A stretch of DNA of 64,000 bases from Owenia fusiformis (taxonomy: Eukaryota > Annelida > Polychaeta > Sabellida > Oweniidae), in contig CAIIXF020000003.1 in the NCBI GenBank assembly GCA_903813345.2, forward strand, positions 33,410,159 through 33,474,158, read 5' to 3'. Under the pieces are notes generated by a model. That model ran no database searches. It was not told the origin of the DNA and worked only from the letters and a program-made list of their open reading frames with translations. Every line of letters begins with the position of its first letter. The first letter of the stretch is position 1. Shown here piece by piece: positions 31,901-43,693 of this stretch. The position numbers and the translations under genes were made by a program.

Positions 31901-34900
31901 CCTCCTTAATTTATGTGGTCACTATCTTCTTTCCATCCATTTCAAGGGTTTCAGTTTCCTCCTAAGACTATCCTTGTTCCAGTTCCACAAGTCTCTCTAG
32001 TGCTGTTTTAAAGGTGCAACAATTAGTGCAAAGGGGCCATTCAATGATCATGGACCAGTGTCAAAATATAGTCAAGTTTGGATATTTCATCAAGACTAAC
32101 ATGTTTATTTTTTTCCAAAGAAATCCCCTGGATGAACATTATTTCAGCTGATTCCTCTTGAAATGTTTTGGATCTTAAAAATCTATAAGTGGGCCTCCCT
32201 TTAAAGAAGCTTTGAACTGAATTTACACTTCTTAATGCTGAAATTGATAATTTATCCATACATTTTAAGAAAATAGGTATGTCAAAGAAGATGTTTAGCC
32301 AAATATTGCCCTGATATCTCAGAAAAAGTAGAAAAAATGAATCTTCTACAGACCTTGTTGCCCCTTTAAGCTAGTGTCCTGGTAAACATTCCAGCTGACA
32401 TCAAGGCAATGAACTATTTGCAGACTTTTACAAGGGTAATATCATATTTGCATAATCACCCAATATCACTGTTAGCATGTTTAACTATACATGCCCTGTC
32501 TATTATTTTGGCATCTACTATGTAGCTTAGTCATTCAACATAGATACAAACAGCACAAAACTGGAACAGTGAGGAAAGTATATCCTACTAATTTTCTTCT
32601 GTGGAATTGGCAAGATTTCCTAAGATAGTTGGAACAAGAGGGAGCTGTTTTCCTTCCAGGCATCAAAACTGAAACCCTGGAGGAAGATGGCAAGAAGATT
32701 GTGACCTCACAATGAGGTAATGCAATATCTTAGCCTGATAGTGAAGTATCTGCCATCACCATTCGCTCGTATGAAGAAGCATGCCAAAGACTGCTTCTGT
32801 CATGACCTAATAAGAATCATAGTCAATACAGTTGATTTTGATGTGGTTTAAACTGGCAGTAACTTGTGCTGAAAATGTCAATTTGGATTGCATATGGCCT
32901 ATGGTGAGGGGAAATTCCTCCAGAATGTACGACCTGTCTTAGATATTTCAAGGCCACTTGGCCATGAACGAAGAAGATTGTGACCTCACAATGAGGTAAT
33001 GCAATATCTTAGCCTGATAGTGAAGTATCTGCCATCACCATTCGCTCGTATGAAGAAGCATGCCAAAGACTGCTTCTGTCATGACCTTATAAGAATCATA
33101 GTCAATACAGTTGATTTTGATGTGGTTTAAACTGGCAGTAACTTGTGCTGAAAATGTCAATTTGGATTGCATATGGCCTATGGTGAGGGGAAATTCCTCC
33201 AGAATGTACGACCTGTCTTAGATATTTCAAGGCCACTTGGCCATGAACGAAGTTTAGCCCTTACCATTTTTCATACAATCTCTAGGTGCATTCTGCTACT
33301 ACTCTTAGTCAACTGATTTGCAGGAATATAAGGTGTACCCACCCAGAGATTACGCAAGTGTTCTTAAGCTTTAAATCTTTTTTGATACCCTAAAATTAGA
33401 AGACTAGAGTCCTTATTCATTCTGATGCATTCTTAGCCACAGTTTCTATCACCACATGAATGTGGCTGGCCTACTCCCACTGCTGATACTGAGGCCACAA
33501 CATAAAATGTAGGTCATGGGGTAGAATACCTGTGTCAAGAGAACAGATGCAAATGTTTGAAAGCAGATCTGATTTGCTCTGAGCTATGTAGCTGTAGGAG
33601 AGACTGTCAGAATCCATAAATTGTGACTCCTTTGATTAGGTTTTATAGATTTGGATTATATACTCAAATGATAATATACAGAATCTTAACAATGCTTCTA
33701 CTCATGCGAGTATGAACTTGACTTATCAAACATTTTCACATCTTAGAAATGTTCTATACAATTAGATAGTATTGCCATTGGTACTAGAAAGGAATAAATG
33801 GCTATTGAGGTTCATTTTTTATAACTGTTAATCATTATTGTATATCTCAGTAGGAATAATATGACAAAACTAGACTATATTCACTATTTTAAGCCCATTT
33901 GAGTAGACAATATGATATATCTTTGTTTAAATTTTTAAGGTAAAATTAGGTCATTCCTGACCTATCATAAACTACACTACCAATCTCAAACTGCATCAAA
34001 CAGCATGGTTTCATAAACAGTGCTGTAAAAACAGTACTGTACACAGCTGTTTTCTAAAACAGTACTGAGCTGTAAAAACAGTACTGTACTACGCTGTCCA
34101 AAACAGATGATGTTAGAATAGCATTGTACATTGCTATATAGTGCAGTACTCTGACTGCACCGTTCAGTACTGTTTACAGCGCTGCAAGAAGATGTTGCGG
34201 ATTGGGTGTATGTGTGTAATATGAAAATGTAATTTTCTTATAATTCCCAATCATTTTTTCACTCCTTGGGAATGCTATGATAAAACAGGACTAAATATAC
34301 CATCTTAAGCTCATTTGAGGTGACTATGTCTCATATTTAGAAAATTATTAAGGTAAAATAAGGTTACCCCAGGGCCATCAAGAGCTTAAGTGAAAATTTT
34401 GATTTTTTAGATATATCCGATCATTTTCTACATCTTATTGGAAGAAGTATGATAAAACAGAACTATATGCAACATCTTGAGCTAATTCGAGATGCATATA
34501 TTACATATCTGGGAAATTATTAGGGTAAAATATGGTTGCCCCTGGCCCTTTAGAACCGAAAATGAAAATTTGATTTTTTTTTTATTTCCAATAATTTTTT
34601 TACATCTTATTAGGAATAATATGACAAAACAATACTTAATGCAACATTTAGAATTCATATGAGGCCCAAACATCGCATATTTTAAAAATTATTAAGGTAA
34701 AATAAGGTCACCCCTAGGCCGCAAGGGCTTAAATATCCAAATTTCGATAATTTATTTCTCAAAAAATACATAAGCTACACAAGCGATATATCATATGATT
34801 GATTAACACCTATATCTCTATTTATATGAATTTTTTCAGGATGATCAGACATCACATTCTTGAAATACAGTACTTGATGTCCTATATTTGACCCTTTGAA

Positions 34901-37900
34901 AGATGAATTCACGCTAGATAATTGGGTTAAAATGTATTTTCCTTCCTAAACACCATTTCTAAAATAGGTTTTTCTCAATTTCAAGGCTCAAAGCAATGAC
35001 CAAATGAAGTCATTTAAAGAAATATACTTTACAACTATTTTTATTTATTTTATTATAATGTACCCCCTCCCCGCCTGATAGGGGTGGGGGTCAGAGGCTT
35101 AAAATCCATGAAGACCACCCCGAATCACTTGCCCCGAAATCATTTTTCATTCAGATCATATGTTTCTACAACTGTGCCAAGTTTGTTGCTTTCCTGAAAA
35201 AGTCGAACTACCAAAGGGACATCTGACTGCGCTAAATTTAGATGGTGGGTATAGCTCCTACCTGGAGTAATTGTCTTGCCTTCACTAGTTATTGTGAGAG
35301 AATGGAGATACATGCGGATGTACCAGGGCACTGTTTCCATGTAAACAACTGTTGCATTCTGTGCTTGTTGGTTGTAAAGCAGACATGTTATCCCACCTTT
35401 CTCTTGACCATACCCTGTAGGATATCATTAAATACTTTAATTTAACCAAGCATCTTGGTGTTAGAAGTAAGTTACCAGCTTTCTCACCCATAAAGTAGGA
35501 AAATATTAATTCAACAGGACAATTTTCATGTTACCTTTTGAATATATCAGGATTTAAAATATGATGTCACTTTGAATAATTTGACATAATTCATTATAAA
35601 AATAAAGATATTTCTACTAATGGCCGTAAAAATGCATGGTGTGAATCGTTCAATTTTTGCAAAAAAATTCAACAAATCTACAAGACTTATATTTTCATTA
35701 GAAAGTTTACTTGTACTAAATAATCCCCAAATACTTACCAGTCTGAAATCTGTGTGTATAAAAGGGAGGTGTTACTGGTTGAGTATAGACTATAGGACTT
35801 TTATATTTTGCTGTAAGTGAAAGAAGGTTGCCTTTCACAAAATCTGGAATGTTGTAGACAGCATACTTTCTAGCATCTTTCTCTCTCTTGAATGTCTCAA
35901 TTACACTGGGTGTTGGCTCCAGGGTGAAACTATTGGGGCCCTTAAACATACAGAATCGTCTTACTTCAGTAGATTCATTGGCAGAGTGCAATTTTGAAAT
36001 AATTTTGCTTGTCTTTTTTGAACACCCTGTGTACTGACTATATATTTCTTTTGTATTACATATTTTATCATCTTTCTTATCATTTCACATTGTAAAAAAC
36101 CTGTAATTCATGATGGAGAGTACATTTTTATGTCAGCCATACCTTATTACTAGTGACATCTACCAGAATTTTGCTAGTGGTTGCTAAAGGACAACTGCTT
36201 CCTAGAGGCTTTCCAAACAAACCTTTAATGGACCAGTCTGGAGAAATAAAAAATACAAAGACAAATCAGATAGCATATCAACGTACGTCCTTTAGATAGC
36301 AAATGGGTATCATCAAATTCTATAGAAACATGTGATATTGCTGAAGTTTATGCGTATTGTATATGTAAATACTTTTGTTTCATGTGACATCATTTTTAGC
36401 TATTCACTTTTATAATGAAGTGAACATTTGAAATGATATCATGAAAGGAACAAAGCACATAGCAGTCACAGGGGTTTCACTAGAATTTCTCACAACAGGC
36501 TAATAATAAATGAAAACAACAGGCAAAATTAATGGAAATCATGAATTTAACATGGAAAAGCTGAAAAGTCCTTAAAAACAACACACGATTTTTGTGAAAA
36601 CAACTGGTGAAAATTGCCTGTTGCCTGCTGCTAATGAAACCCCTGAGTAATGATTTCATGACTAGTATCATTACACTACTCCTAAACAGAACACAGTACA
36701 ATTGGCTCACCCTGTTTGCCATTGGAGCTTTGTGTTGCAGGTTCAAATACGGTGGACAGAGTCTGACTGAGCTCAACAGATGTCTCAATACAGTCAGCAT
36801 CCTGAAACACAATAACCAAATATAACTGCTTGTGGTCAAAAAGTCTATGTATTTACTTTGAATTTGTGACAGGAATTTATTAAGGCAGATTAAAACAACA
36901 AAACTCTTGCAATTTTAAAATTACTTTTACATAAAATTACAAACAAGTATTTATTCTATCTATTTCACATGCATTCATTGGTGAGTAACAAGTACTTATA
37001 GTCCTTCCATATTGGTATATCAGTTCAGAACATAATGTAAAGTACAGAAACAGCCTTTTATATTGGACTGTGTACACTTCTGTACTTTCCAAACACATTG
37101 GTCTTAATGGGTACTTCTTGTGTTTTACACTGGTAAATGATACAGAACTCACCCTACATATCGGTCTATAGTGCAGTCCCAGAGAGTGATAGCTGGCATC
37201 ATAAACTTTGCCTGCCTTTAATAGACTAGCAAGGCCAACCTAGAATTCACAAAATAGATAAATAATAAAAAAAAAAATTTGGCGAATCGTCACATTAGAG
37301 ATATTGAGCAATTCCTAAGAATAATTTGGTAAAAACAAAGTTGATATCTCCTGCTATTAATCACTGTCTAGTTGTGATTACTCACCTTACAAAAATTGTC
37401 ATAATTTTGTATTTAGTTTATGTTTTTGCACATTTTGCAAGTCAGAAATTCAATAAATATTTCCTGTCTGCCATTTTGACTTGCACTGTATGAAAACAAA
37501 TTCTTTGAAAATTCCTGGGAAGTGTGATATCAGGATATTCAACGGTTGTCTTATCTGATTAGCATGGTAATTCCATACTGCCAGATATTCAATGACATGT
37601 GACCCGGTTTTGACCAACCATACAGTTGCTAGCTATGTAGTGATATAATAAACATGTGCAACTAGTGAGAGCTTGAAAGTAATAACAGGTTACCTTTGAC
37701 CCACAAGGCAGCAGTTTCTTCCAAGGGGTGAGATTCTCTGTACACACCATTTCTCTGGGTAACGATGCATAGCGCAAATACTTAGTATCTAACTTACTCC
37801 TTGTCACTCCTTTTGGTTTGAAGGAGTATTTAGGAGTTATTGTCGATTTTTTGTCCATCTGGTTGAGAGATGCGCAGAACATACCAGAGAGAACATTGTT

Positions 37901-40900
37901 GATTTCTGACCAGGTCTTATCAATGCTGTAACAGAGTCATTTTGATAGCTTGTATTTAATTGTAACTTTTATAGTCAGAAACAGGGAAGTACACGCACAT
38001 AAAATCTATATAAAAACATAACATAGGAAATACATATTTGGAATAACAATATATTATGCTTTGCACAAGTATCTATTCTTACAAAAAAGGATAGTGCAGA
38101 ACTGAATTCAAGAGAGATGCTGGCTTTCACAATATTTATGTTTTAAACACTGTTAAAAATCTTATAAAATAACTGAATACAGAACTCACTTTTGTGTGTT
38201 TTCTTGGAACCAGACCCATAGTTCTGCCCCAACAGGTGAATCTATGACAGGATAGCCCCATTTTTCATGTCTCCACTGACCTTGTGTCAATGACAGGTGT
38301 AACTCCTGCACATTGTACTTGTCAAGTACTTCCCCTAGGGATTTTGGAAACAGTCCATAGTGGGTGACTGAAAATAGTATACAAAGTATACCTGGTTTAC
38401 TACAATCTCTAGAATTGTGGGTTTGCTTACTCAATCAAATTATTCAAAGCTGATATTCACCATTCAATAAAGTCAGCACATGAATATTATAATGAACTGC
38501 TTAAAAATTGTGATGTCATAAATGTAAACTTTTCTGGTGAAAGAACAAATCGAATTCTAGTAAAAAAGACCAGGAAATACACTGCAGAAATACAATGGAA
38601 ATACACTGTAGATACAAATAAAAATTTGCATATAAAAATGACATAAGAATTCAACAATTCCAAAAGTTTATCAAATATGTGTTAATTTGGTCACTGTCAC
38701 TGGTTTTCCAGGTGTAGACTAGCAAGCAATTGTAGACAAGCACCGAAAGTTACGGCTTCCGAAAAATAATGGAGGGTTAAATCAGGATTCCTTTCGACCG
38801 CTTCAAAGTGGGCGTGACACATCAATAAGGTATTTCAACAGTAAATAAACTGAATCGCAGATGTAAATCCTTCATCACAAAAGTACACTATGATGTGATT
38901 CAACCTCAGCTGGACTTCACGCATACAAACTGTGGTATCATAATCTAACAAGTACCAGGCCTCCTCTAAATCTATTGGCTATGTCAATAATCTGCAATAT
39001 TTTGATATACCAAGTTCCCTTGGCTACTAGAACATATACATACAAGTTACTCGAGTCTCTAGCCAATACTTGGCTAGAGGTTATTTCATCTGGAATACTG
39101 TGAACTCCATTTGAAAAAAGCTGGCCGCCGTGTCATACTTTTATTGCATATTTTAAAAATCGCCAGATAAATAAATCATAAATTAAAACGGAATCAGCTC
39201 GGCTCCTTGATGAGATATGACATGATTTCGCCAGGATTTCGCCTAAAATTAAAACAAAATGGCTCCAAAAAATGGCGATATTCGAAAACTGGACGAAATG
39301 TCGTTAACATCTGACATTAGTAACTGGCTGTAAATTCTAAGTTAACGATCCAGAAGATGTAAATTAATACACTGATCACTTTATGTGTGTTTTGGAATTT
39401 TGGGTGAGGTAATAAGACCAAAACTCGAAATTCAAATTGTGATGTGGAAAAATGGCGGACATATGATTTCAAATTTTATGATTAGCCTATGACATGACCA
39501 ATTGTTCATGCAGGAAATTATCTTTCCAGGAAGGCCACGATATACAGTGGCCTTAGAAGAAGGTAACATTCAAGTACAGTTTTTTGAACAAAGATAACAG
39601 AGTTCTGTTTTGACCTCCAGTCAATTCAACTAGTTCCAGATACCATTTACAGGTCCAGGATCACAATGTTCATGGTCATAATGACCCTAAACATGATGAA
39701 ATAACCTTTTCAGCCCTCTGAAAATGTGACTGAAAATTAGCTAAAAGAAGGAGGTAGGAAAGGTCACTGAACAGAATCTTTCAAATTTTTCAGAAAATGC
39801 GCCCAATATATTGCTCTAAATGATACAATCTTTGAAAATTTGATATCATTCATAGAAAAAGAAAAAAAATGAAAAAACTGATTTGAAAAGCGATCTATTT
39901 TTGTTTTCATGACTGCCATTTTTGTTTAAGACAATTTTCTAAAATTTCAAAGATTGTATCAGTTAGAGCATTATATTGGGCACATTTTCTGAAAAATTCA
40001 AAAGATTCTGTTCAGTGACCTTCCCTAGCTCCTATTTTTAGCTTTTTTTAAGTCACACTTTCAAAGGGCTAAACAGGTTATTTCATCATGTTTAGGGTCA
40101 TTCTGACCATGCACATTGTGATCCTGGTCATGTAAATGATATGTGGAAATAGTTTAATTGACTGGAGGTCAAACCAGGACTCTGTTATCTTTATTCAAAA
40201 AATGTCTAAAAATGCAAAATATTTTGTCACTTCCTGTTTCGTCATTTCCTGTTAACTTCCATGGCACCTTAAAAATAAGAGAATTTTCAAGAGGCCATAC
40301 ATCAGTGGATGAGATTATACAAAATGTAAAATATACAAATTTTAAGGGATATGTTTCTAGACAATATTAGAAATTATGGGCTTTCAGGCGACCATGATTA
40401 CAGTTGGGGACATAAATAAATGACAGGTGGTTTTGCTGAAGTGAGGATTTCCCATGTTAAAAATAAGAGAATTTACAAGAGGCCATAAATCAGTGGATGA
40501 GATTATACAAAATGTAAAATATACAAATTTTAAGGGATATGTATCTAGACAATATTGGAAATTATGGGCTTTCAGACCACCATAATTATTAGGAAATGGT
40601 GATCGAAAATCGACCTGTCATTTATTTTTGTCCCCAACTGTAGGAAAAGGTTACATGTATGTAGAAGTTAATCAAGTCAATGTACAGTGAGCACTATCAT
40701 TCACAATTCAGTTTACAAGAGTATAATAGACTATATTTGATAGGGGGTGCTGACTGTGAGTGAATAGCCTATTGAATTACTTCAATTAGCCAATAGAATA
40801 AGGAAAAATTATTTTGAAAAAAATACTCACAAGCATTTCTGTCAGTTATATCGATATCCCAGGTAGTTGTGAACTGGAAATGAGTGTAAATATAACCATT

Positions 40901-41017
40901 GTGTAAAGGCTTTACTAATAGTTCTTCATTAAATGCATCATTCGCCTTTAAACTGGGTAAAATAATACAAAATATCAGAAACCGAAATAAATTTGTGAAA
41001 ATTAAGGGCGCAGCCAT
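28912..41017 (-). CDS. PIGT: GPI transamidase component PIG-T
   Basis: Complete minus-strand gene in ten exons, all GT..AG and phase-consistent: 41017-40831, 38367-38190, 37925-37694, 37239-37153, 36801-36711, 36237-36143, 35940-35739, 35414-35262, 29654-29408, 29218-28912. They total 592 aa (human PIG-T is about 578). PIG-T is a luminal ER subunit that stabilises the GPI transamidase complex and helps attach GPI anchors to proteins. The product opens with a signal peptide ([20 protein letters not shown]). It shows conserved [75 protein letters not shown] and [15 protein letters not shown]. One C-terminal TM helix ([19 protein letters not shown]) and a Lys- then Glu-rich tail follow, the tail longer than in vertebrates. 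The ATG lies in a YY1-like AAAATGGCTGC context. Intron 8 is enlarged by a 5.3-kb foldback element. Confidence 0.97.
30420..30990. repeat. ~180-bp degenerate tandem repeat in the left foldback arm
   Basis: Units carry GGCC(C/T)AGGGGTAACC(A/T)TATT, ACCTT(A/G)ATAA, ATCTCANA(T/A)(A/G)AGCTCAA, TCTTGTTTTGTCATATTATTCC and AAAAATGATTGGA in order, starting near 30450, 30630 and 30800. The last unit carries a G14 tract at 30811. The same units, inverted, appear in the right arm. Confidence 0.75.
32694..33251. repeat. Recent tandem duplication, 279-bp unit
   Basis: GAAGATTGTGACCTCACAAT at 32694 restarts at 32973. The two copies differ at one position that I could see (GACCTAATAAG versus GACCTTATAAG). 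It lies only in the right arm of the PIGT-intron foldback, so it arose after the arms formed. Confidence 0.93.
33900..34760. repeat. ~180-bp degenerate tandem repeat in the right foldback arm
   Basis: Inverse of the left-arm repeat: AAGGTAAAATAAGGTTACCCC, GGCC..., TTTTCTACATCTTATTGGAA, ATGATAAAACAGAACTATAT and CATCTTGAGCTAATT-like phrases recur near 34180, 34345, 34525 and 34690. At 34005-34190 it is interrupted by a cluster of ACAGTACTGT palindromes absent from the left arm. Confidence 0.75.
36469..36645. mobile_element. 177-bp MITE in PIGT intron 5, CAGGGGTTTCA ends
   Basis: CAGGGGTTTCACTAG at the left and CTAATGAAACCCCTG at the right are inverted with one mismatch, and ACAACAGGC / GCCTGTTG follows further in. 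It lies 65 bp downstream (PIGT sense) of exon 5. CAGGG termini suggest hAT, but no clean 8-bp duplication is visible. Confidence 0.65.
39579..40203. mobile_element. ~625-bp foldback in PIGT intron 1
   Basis: The left half (TTTTTTGAACAAAGATAACAGAG, TTTTGACCTCCAGTCAATT, ATGACCCTAAACATGATGAA, TTCAGAAAATG, TGATACAATCTTTGAAA) is inverted in the right half. Arms of ~290 bp surround a short A-rich centre near 39870-39910. Moderate divergence between the arms shows age. No coding capacity. Confidence 0.8.
40270..40578. repeat. Two direct copies of a 119-bp segment, 189 bp apart
   Basis: TTAAAAATAAGAGAATTT through TATGGGCTTTCAG occurs at 40270-40388 and 40459-40578 with only a few differences. The second copy lies inside the TA-flanked MITE at 40401-40640 and the first just outside it. 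Confidence 0.85.
40401..40640. mobile_element. 240-bp TA-flanked MITE in PIGT intron 1
   Basis: CAGTTGGGGACATAAATAAA at the left and TTTATTTTTGTCCCCAACTG at the right are inverted over about 28 bp with one mismatch. TA flanks each end (40399-40400, 40641-40642), as for Tc1/mariner-type elements. It encloses one copy of the 119-bp direct repeat. Confidence 0.8.
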
Positions 41018-43660
41018 TTTGATAAATCCTCTAATTTGATTGGTTTATAAAATGTTAAACGTATCGGGTGGTATTTGAAGAATCACGAAATTATTCATAT
41101 AATTAAAGGCCGATGTCACATAGCTATTGACATATACATGTATGGAATCAAAAGATAGTGACCATGCTTGAAGATAATGTGAAATAAGGGTATGACACCA
41201 ATTTTGATTTTGACAAAATAGTAAGCGTTTATAGATGCACCTAACACAAAAGATTTTAGAGTGCTGCTGTTTTGTCTATTTGTCTAGACAAAACAGCAGC
41301 ACTCTAAAATCTAATATCAAGGACAATATCCATTATGTTAATTATAGATGTAGACACACCTAACACTATAGATTTTAGAGTGCTGCTGTTTTAAAAGCAA
41401 TGTCTAAATAAATGGTCACTAGATAAACGTCCCTATCGGTCATTTTTTGTGTCTTAAATACCTCGGAAATGATGTAAAAAGTAATCTCGTGCCCCGTGTA
41501 AAGAAAACACAGTTTAATCATTGGGTTCAAATATTACCTTTCATGACTTGAAAAACTATTTGAGACATTTTTTGAAAATGTAAAAGTTGTTCATTTCATA
41601 TTTTGAAATATTTAAACTTCCCGCCATTTTTGAAATAAAAGTTTTGATTTTTATATCATCAAGTACAACACTTGACATTGTAAAACACATTATTTTCTCT
41701 ACTTCATTCAATCTATGAATTTGTCACGAGGATACGCTGTAATGTCATTCAGATGGCAAGTATTTGTCAATTTTTTTCCAGCACAAATATTTCTAAATAT
41801 GTTACTGGAACGTTAAAATAAAGTAAATCTTTGGCCAGTCTAGGTTGAATTGAAAATAATTTTTATCACGTTATGCTATTTATGCACCACCATTGAATTC
41901 AATGATGACTAAACTTTTAGAGTGCTTTTTTCTATGAACCATTTTTCTGCGCTTATGAGTTAATTCATTGCTTATTTTCAACCAACCTAAAATAAAAATT
42001 GGTGAGATATAGTATATTGTACAATGGTGTAAATTATTAACAAGAACAAACTTTCCACCAGGTTCGATATATATTTGTCGGAGTGCCTAATGAACAGGTA
42101 TAATATATTCTTCAAGATTACAATTTTAAAAGGTTCAAACATGTATTTATGTAAATCGTCGTGCTAAAGTGTAAACTGCTACCTGAGCAAGCGAATAAAT
42201 GATATTGCCAAATGAAAAAAGGCGACACTCAGCCAAGGATCCTAAAAATCTTGTAGACGAGTGGTTCGAGTATCTTAAATTATTGCAAGTAAAAATTTAA
42301 AGATGGCGGTTCATGCAACTCATCCAGAATAAAAAACACAATCAAAATAAAGACATTGTCCCATTGGTCAAAATTGCAATTTTTCCAATTTGATTCAAAT
42401 CCTGCCCAAGCTAATTTACATAAAGCTTTGATAACTCAGAATAAGCTCGAGATTAAAACTTTTTAACATTTGAAAATCCAATAAACACCAGGACGTCAAC
42501 TTCACAAGTGGTGAGAAAGTGAATATTGCTATTCCTCAACATTTTTGTGGACGGTGTTCGGCGGTTGGTGGCTGATGTTCGGCGCTCGGCGGTTAGTGTT
42601 CCACGTCTGTAACAAATGACAGGTGGTGCCATTTTTGCATGTTGATGCCTAGCTTGTTTCATGATGCATCGTCCTCGAAACAAAAATATGTGTTTGCTGA
42701 AATTGCTTGAGTCGTGCTCAAGTTCAATTTTATTTAAGTTTTACTTATTTTAATGTTTACCATTTGCATTCGTTCGACTTCATTTCTTAAAAGAGAGCTT
42801 CGTGTTCAGTTTATAACTAGACTCTGCACGCAGGGTATTTAATGTTTAGAGAATTAGTATTTCAGAATTTTTTTATGAAAAAGGCCTTGTAAGTTATAAC
42901 TAGAAATATTCGAAAATCGTTTGATGTTTGGAGGACGTCGATCGCTATCAATAATACTCTTCTTTTAACCTCATTTGACATCGAAATCAACTTCAAGATA
43001 ACGTGTGCACTCCTTTTTTAAGAAGAATTATAAGGCCAAATGATGCATTATGATTTATAAAAAGTATGTCGCTGACTTTTGATAGTATATCAAAAGGTAT
43101 TTTGGCAGGGCGACAGAGCGTTACAAAAATAACCGTATTTTAGAATAGTGTACCTATAGTTTCTACAGCATAACTTCAAACTGACAAGGTATTTCATTGG
43201 AACATCTGTAAGGTGATGGTCATTAAAACAATATCGTGTCACGTGCAAGATTTGTTAGCATTGACTCGCACAGACATTTCCATGATTTTATTTTGTAGTA
43301 CATGTATATGGACACTTTATCTGTTTCATTTTTGGGAAACGCACGCAACTGGGTTAAAATGCTAAACAAAAAAAGATACGAGATGATGGCAGTTGATCTT
43401 TGACTTTCTTGTGTTTATGTCGGTGTGAACAAACATTAACTAAAATTAAAATATATGCATAAGGCAAACTATTAAAGAGAAGTTGTTTACTGGTACACTG
43501 TAAATGACTGAATCTATATCGTATGTGACGAGACGCAAGATTCTACAGACATCAACCAGGGGTCAAATTAAACGATCCGAGATATCGTAAATAACAATAC
43601 AAAAGACATCGACTTAGGAATTACAACACCATTGCAACATACTTTAAAAATTCAGTTTAT
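41018..43660. other. Intergenic space between divergent PIGT and the small membrane-protein gene
   Basis: Holds the PIGT promoter (no clear TATA; TTGATTGG, an inverted CCAAT box, at about 41037), the 28-bp hairpin at 41251 and otherwise unrecognised A/T-rich DNA. A short GC-richer patch at 42540-42610 repeats GTTCGGCG(G/C)T. No exon is supported. Confidence 0.4.
41251..41312. repeat. Perfect 28-bp stem hairpin plus a third copy
   Basis: AGATTTTAGAGTGCTGCTGT plus TTTGTCTA (41251-41278) pairs perfectly with 41285-41312 across a 6-base loop. A third direct copy (GATTTTAGAGTGCTGCTGTTTT) lies at 41371-41392 and a partial one (TTTTAGAGTGCTTTT) near 41915. The perfect stem is consistent with a small foldback transposon or a recent inverted duplication; length and loop also allow a small-RNA hairpin. 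Confidence 0.75.
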
Positions 43661-43693
43661 TTGGTTGGGCTCATCCGTACCAAGTCAGCTATA

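Larger units (their letters stand above)
29944..35234. mobile_element. Giant foldback element (~5.3 kb) in PIGT intron 8
   Basis: TTAGCGCAG at 29943 and CTGCGCTAA ending 35235 bound two long inverted arms that meet near 32.3-32.5 kb. Matching pairs include 29975-30055 with 35225-35130 (CGACTTTTTCAGGAAAGCAA), 30240-30330 with 34935-34850 (CAATTATCTAGCGTGAATTC; CAAGTACTGTATTTCAAGAA), the ~180-bp repeats of both arms, and 31930-32010 with about 32600-32700. Arms are diverged (roughly 85-90% where readable) and of unequal length because of a 279-bp tandem duplication and repeat expansion on the right. Both arms retain a short frame, [15 protein letters not shown]. No transposase is seen. The right end is only 27 bp from the exon 8 donor. 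Superfamily unknown. Confidence 0.8.

Noticed and set aside
35140-35261. Continuation of the PIGT exon 8 frame ([13 protein letters not shown]...)
   Set aside because: The exon ends at 35262 with donor GTAGGAGC; joining to 29654 restores the phase and the conserved [11 protein letters not shown] region. The extra residues belong to the foldback element.
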